A DNA stretch of 64,000 bases from Maribacter sp. MJ134 (GTDB lineage: Bacteria > Bacteroidota > Bacteroidia > Flavobacteriales > Flavobacteriaceae), in NCBI RefSeq assembly GCF_003970695.1, contig NZ_CP034570.1, positions 1,178,001 through 1,242,000 of the forward strand, in the 5' to 3' direction. Position numbers and translations under genes: made by a program. Position 1 is the stretch's first letter. Each line of letters opens with the position of its first letter. Below the pieces are notes generated by a model. It saw nothing but the letters and a program-made list of their open reading frames with translations, was not told the DNA's origin and made no database searches. Positions 62,215 to 64,000 of this stretch are shown here, in pieces.

Positions 62215-62555
62215 GAAGCTCACGGTATACGGTAGCGTATGCGGTTACTAATTAAATCATATAAAATACTGTTATTCTGTACTTTAAAAATCTAAAACCG
62301 TCGGGTTTATAATATTTAAGCTAAATCTAAATTTACTATTATTTACTATTCTGTAAATGAGGAAGGGGTTAAGCGTCTTTTTAGTACCAAATAGTCACCC
62401 AAACGTAAACACTTTATGTGATATTAGTGATATCAAATGGGTTCCTTAAACACAAAAAGGCAATGATTCCAAAAAAATCCAACCCTTTAATGATTGGATT
62501 TTCTCGGTCGGGGTGGCAGAATTGCAACTTTTCATTATAATTAATTATATATCAA
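62215..62555. other. AT-rich non-coding stretch after tRNA-Met
   Basis: About 340 bases with no open frame longer than about 20 codons on either strand. I see no hairpin with a T-tract, no repeat of the tRNA 3' end and no recognisable RNA. It separates housekeeping genes from the cupin and LRR genes, which look accessory. Confidence 0.6.
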
Positions 62556-62660
62556 TCATTTATACAGAATCCTAATTTTATCTGCTTCTTTAGGTTGTGT
62601 ATAAGCGAATGCTACAATCAACAACAATAGCAGACTTAAACACCTTTTTTTATAGTTCAT
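62556..62660 (-). pseudogene. Short open frame with a signal peptide, possibly a gene remnant
   Basis: From ATG 62660: MNYKKRCLSLLLLLIVAFAYTQ, a good signal peptide, then only PKEADKIRILYK before the stop (34 residues). It looks like the start of a secreted protein cut short, or a tiny secreted peptide. An upstream ATG at 62666 is in the same frame. It lies 7 bases after the stop of the cupin gene. Confidence 0.4.
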
Positions 62661-62667
62661 TATCATA

Positions 62668-63024
62668 CTAGATTTGATTTTTAATAGGCTTAGTAATTTC
62701 ATTAACAACCTCTCCTGTATGCAATGTTGATTTATTTTCAATAAGCATTATATGGCATTCGTTTTTAGAACTTACCTTATGACTGATTCCCTTTTTCACA
62801 ATAAACAAGTCTCCCTTTTTCATGGTAAACGGTTCTTGATTTTCTATTTCAAACAGAAGCGCTCCTTTGATAATAAGAAATAATTCATCTTCATTTTTAT
62901 GATGATGCCAAGGAACTTTATTACCCTGTATTTTCACCAGTTTTATAAAAACATCATTTACTTCACCAATTATTTTTGGAGCATAGTAGTCATTAATGGT
63001 GTTTAGTTGTTCGGTTATATTCAT
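62668..63024 (-). CDS. Single-domain cupin protein
   Basis: 118 residues. The cupin metal motif is VPWHHHKNEDELFLIIKG (about 38-55), with three His and Glu, and the second motif is FIVKKGISHKVSS (about 74-86). Probably a small metal-dependent isomerase, oxygenase or sugar-binding protein; the substrate cannot be told. It lies in the sparse right-hand region. Confidence 0.87.
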   Translation of the reverse strand: MNITEQLNTINDYYAPKIIGEVNDVFIKLVKIQGNKVPWHHHKNEDELFLIIKGALLFEIENQEPFTMKKGDLFIVKKGISHKVSSKNECHIMLIENKSTLHTGEVVNEITKPIKNQI

Positions 63025-63225
63025 CTCAAAATTTGATTATAATAATAGTACTCTATTCTTTGATTATCATGAATATCCACAAGCTCAATATCAGATAGTA
63101 AAATCCCGAAATAAATAGGGTGCCAATAATTTTACTTATGTCTACTATAATGAAATATTGTTCTATTGCATTTTATAGTAAGCCCGCAAATTAAATAGAT
63201 TGTATCTCAAAGTTTTATGGCGTTT

Positions 63226-64000
63226 TTAATTGCAATCAGCATTTAGCTCTTGATAATCTGATTTAGAAATCTGTGGTATACTTTGTCCATCAAGAACTTT
63301 AATGCATGACAGATTTGGATTTCTATCTACTTTTAAATCAATAAGGTTTTGATTAAAACTCACGTTTAACCTATCCAGTGAATTACTGGTGATATAAAGA
63401 TGCGTTAAATCATTATTTTCTAAGAGATTAATAGTTTGCAGCTCATTATCAGAAACCAGTAATGTTTCTAACTTTTTATTTGAAATCACCTCTAAACTTT
63501 GCAATTTATTTGATGTTAAAAGTAGGTTTTTTAGATTTGGATCTGAACTAATGTCGAGTGAATACAAATCATTATTACTCATATGTAAAACCTCTAACGA
63601 CTCGCTAGAAATACTAAAAGTTTCAAAATAATTCCAAGACAAATCCAAGTCTTTTAATTCACCTAATTCTGATAATCCAACTACTGAATTCATTTCATTA
63701 GCAGTCAAATCAAGTAAAACTAGTTTACTGTTGTTGCTAATATCAATACTTAACAATTTATTACCCGCAAGATTTAACGTATCCAAATTTAAATTATCAC
63801 TTAAATCAATTTGTGCTATATCATGCTGGGTGGCAATTAATTTCCTTAAACTAGTGAAGCCTTCTATTCCTGTTAAATCAGTAATAGCTCCATAATCTAG
63901 ATTGCTTAAATCAAGGGTAGCTATTCCTTCAGCATCACTGCTTAGCATTTGCTGATTTATAATACCATCAGAATCTACACCTGTTTTTATAAGTATCGCT
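63226..64000 (-). CDS. Leucine-rich-repeat protein, 5' end beyond the window
   Basis: The frame runs open to base 64000, so the start lies outside. At least 257 residues are visible, beginning in an IKTGVDSDGIINQQM segment (a dockerin-like DxDG that often precedes such repeats), then about 9-10 repeats of 20-22 residues with the pattern LxxLxLSxNxLxxL. It ends in ISKSDYQELNADCN and a stop. No T9SS sorting domain follows. Such proteins are typically surface or secreted adhesins in flavobacteria. Confidence 0.86.
   Translation of the reverse strand, partial: AILIKTGVDSDGIINQQMLSSDAEGIATLDLSNLDYGAITDLTGIEGFTSLRKLIATQHDIAQIDLSDNLNLDTLNLAGNKLLSIDISNNSKLVLLDLTANEMNSVVGLSELGELKDLDLSWNYFETFSISSESLEVLHMSNNDLYSLDISSDPNLKNLLLTSNKLQSLEVISNKKLETLLVSDNELQTINLLENNDLTHLYITSNSLDRLNVSFNQNLIDLKVDRNPNLSCIKVLDGQSIPQISKSDYQELNADCN

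Noticed and set aside
1-64000. Search by eye for CRISPR arrays, insertion sequences and prophage genes
   Set aside because: No regularly spaced repeats, transposase, integrase or phage structural gene was seen in any part of the window.

Overview
The window reads as chromosome of a marine member of the Flavobacteriaceae (Bacteroidota), of the Maribacter/Zobellia/Arenibacter kind. The clues are low G+C, starts without Shine-Dalgarno sequences, promoters of the Bacteroidota type (TTG, 17-20 nt, TAnnTTTG), a CcsBA-type fused cytochrome c maturation protein, a bacillithiol gene (bshB1), a MurA with Asp in place of the catalytic Cys, and several small families typical of flavobacteria (DUF4290, DUF2911, Lacal_2735-like). 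The genus is an inference. Almost all of the window is ordinary, densely packed chromosome. I see no insertion sequence, prophage, rRNA or CRISPR array.

Layout. 1-1.5 kb: a sulfite-oxidase-like molybdoenzyme abutting a membrane-anchored cytochrome c that is cut by the left edge. 1.5-4.8 kb: folE, an ABC ATPase, a CPBP protease and a DUF2400 protein. 4.8-8.3 kb: a diheme peroxidase with an imelysin-like N-terminal region, and a PhoX-like lipoprotein. 8.4-17.5 kb: mostly secreted or lipoprotein enzymes (Gfo/Idh/MocA oxidoreductase, S10 and M28 peptidases, SGNH hydrolase), plus a retinol-saturase-like flavoprotein and a PhyH oxygenase. 17.5 kb: tRNA-His. 17.8-24.3 kb: three tandem paralogous TPR histidine kinases without a response regulator. 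24.3-32.4 kb: bshB1, a Cys/Met-metabolism PLP enzyme, a MATE exporter, an M14 peptidase and ccsBA.

32.5-36 kb: a compact operon of a DUF2520 protein, kdsC, maf, a lipoprotein and an MscS channel. 36-41.8 kb: a large PIG-L deacetylase, a 37-residue membrane peptide, a sodium:solute symporter and galK, which together suggest sugar uptake and use. 42.8-48.2 kb: a probable light-damage region with an SRPBCC-SDR-photolyase operon and a second, divergent photolyase-family gene. Each has an inverted repeat in its upstream region. 48.2-53.6 kb: an M20 hydrolase, small cytosolic proteins, a pirin, an S41 protease and three small membrane proteins. 53.6-61.9 kb: housekeeping genes (murA, DUF4290, DUF493, AAA ATPase, recQ, fmt, HU, yqgE, class IV aminotransferase, START-like protein). 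62-64 kb: tRNA-Met followed by an AT-rich, gene-poor stretch with a possible gene remnant, a cupin and a leucine-rich-repeat protein cut by the right edge.

The points most worth a second look are the palindromes of the photolyase genes, the three orphan kinases, the imelysin/peroxidase fusion, the micro-peptide fused by overlap into the symporter operon, and several enzymes whose usual catalytic residue is replaced (SDR Tyr to Val, PhyH distal His to Gln, MurA Cys to Asp).
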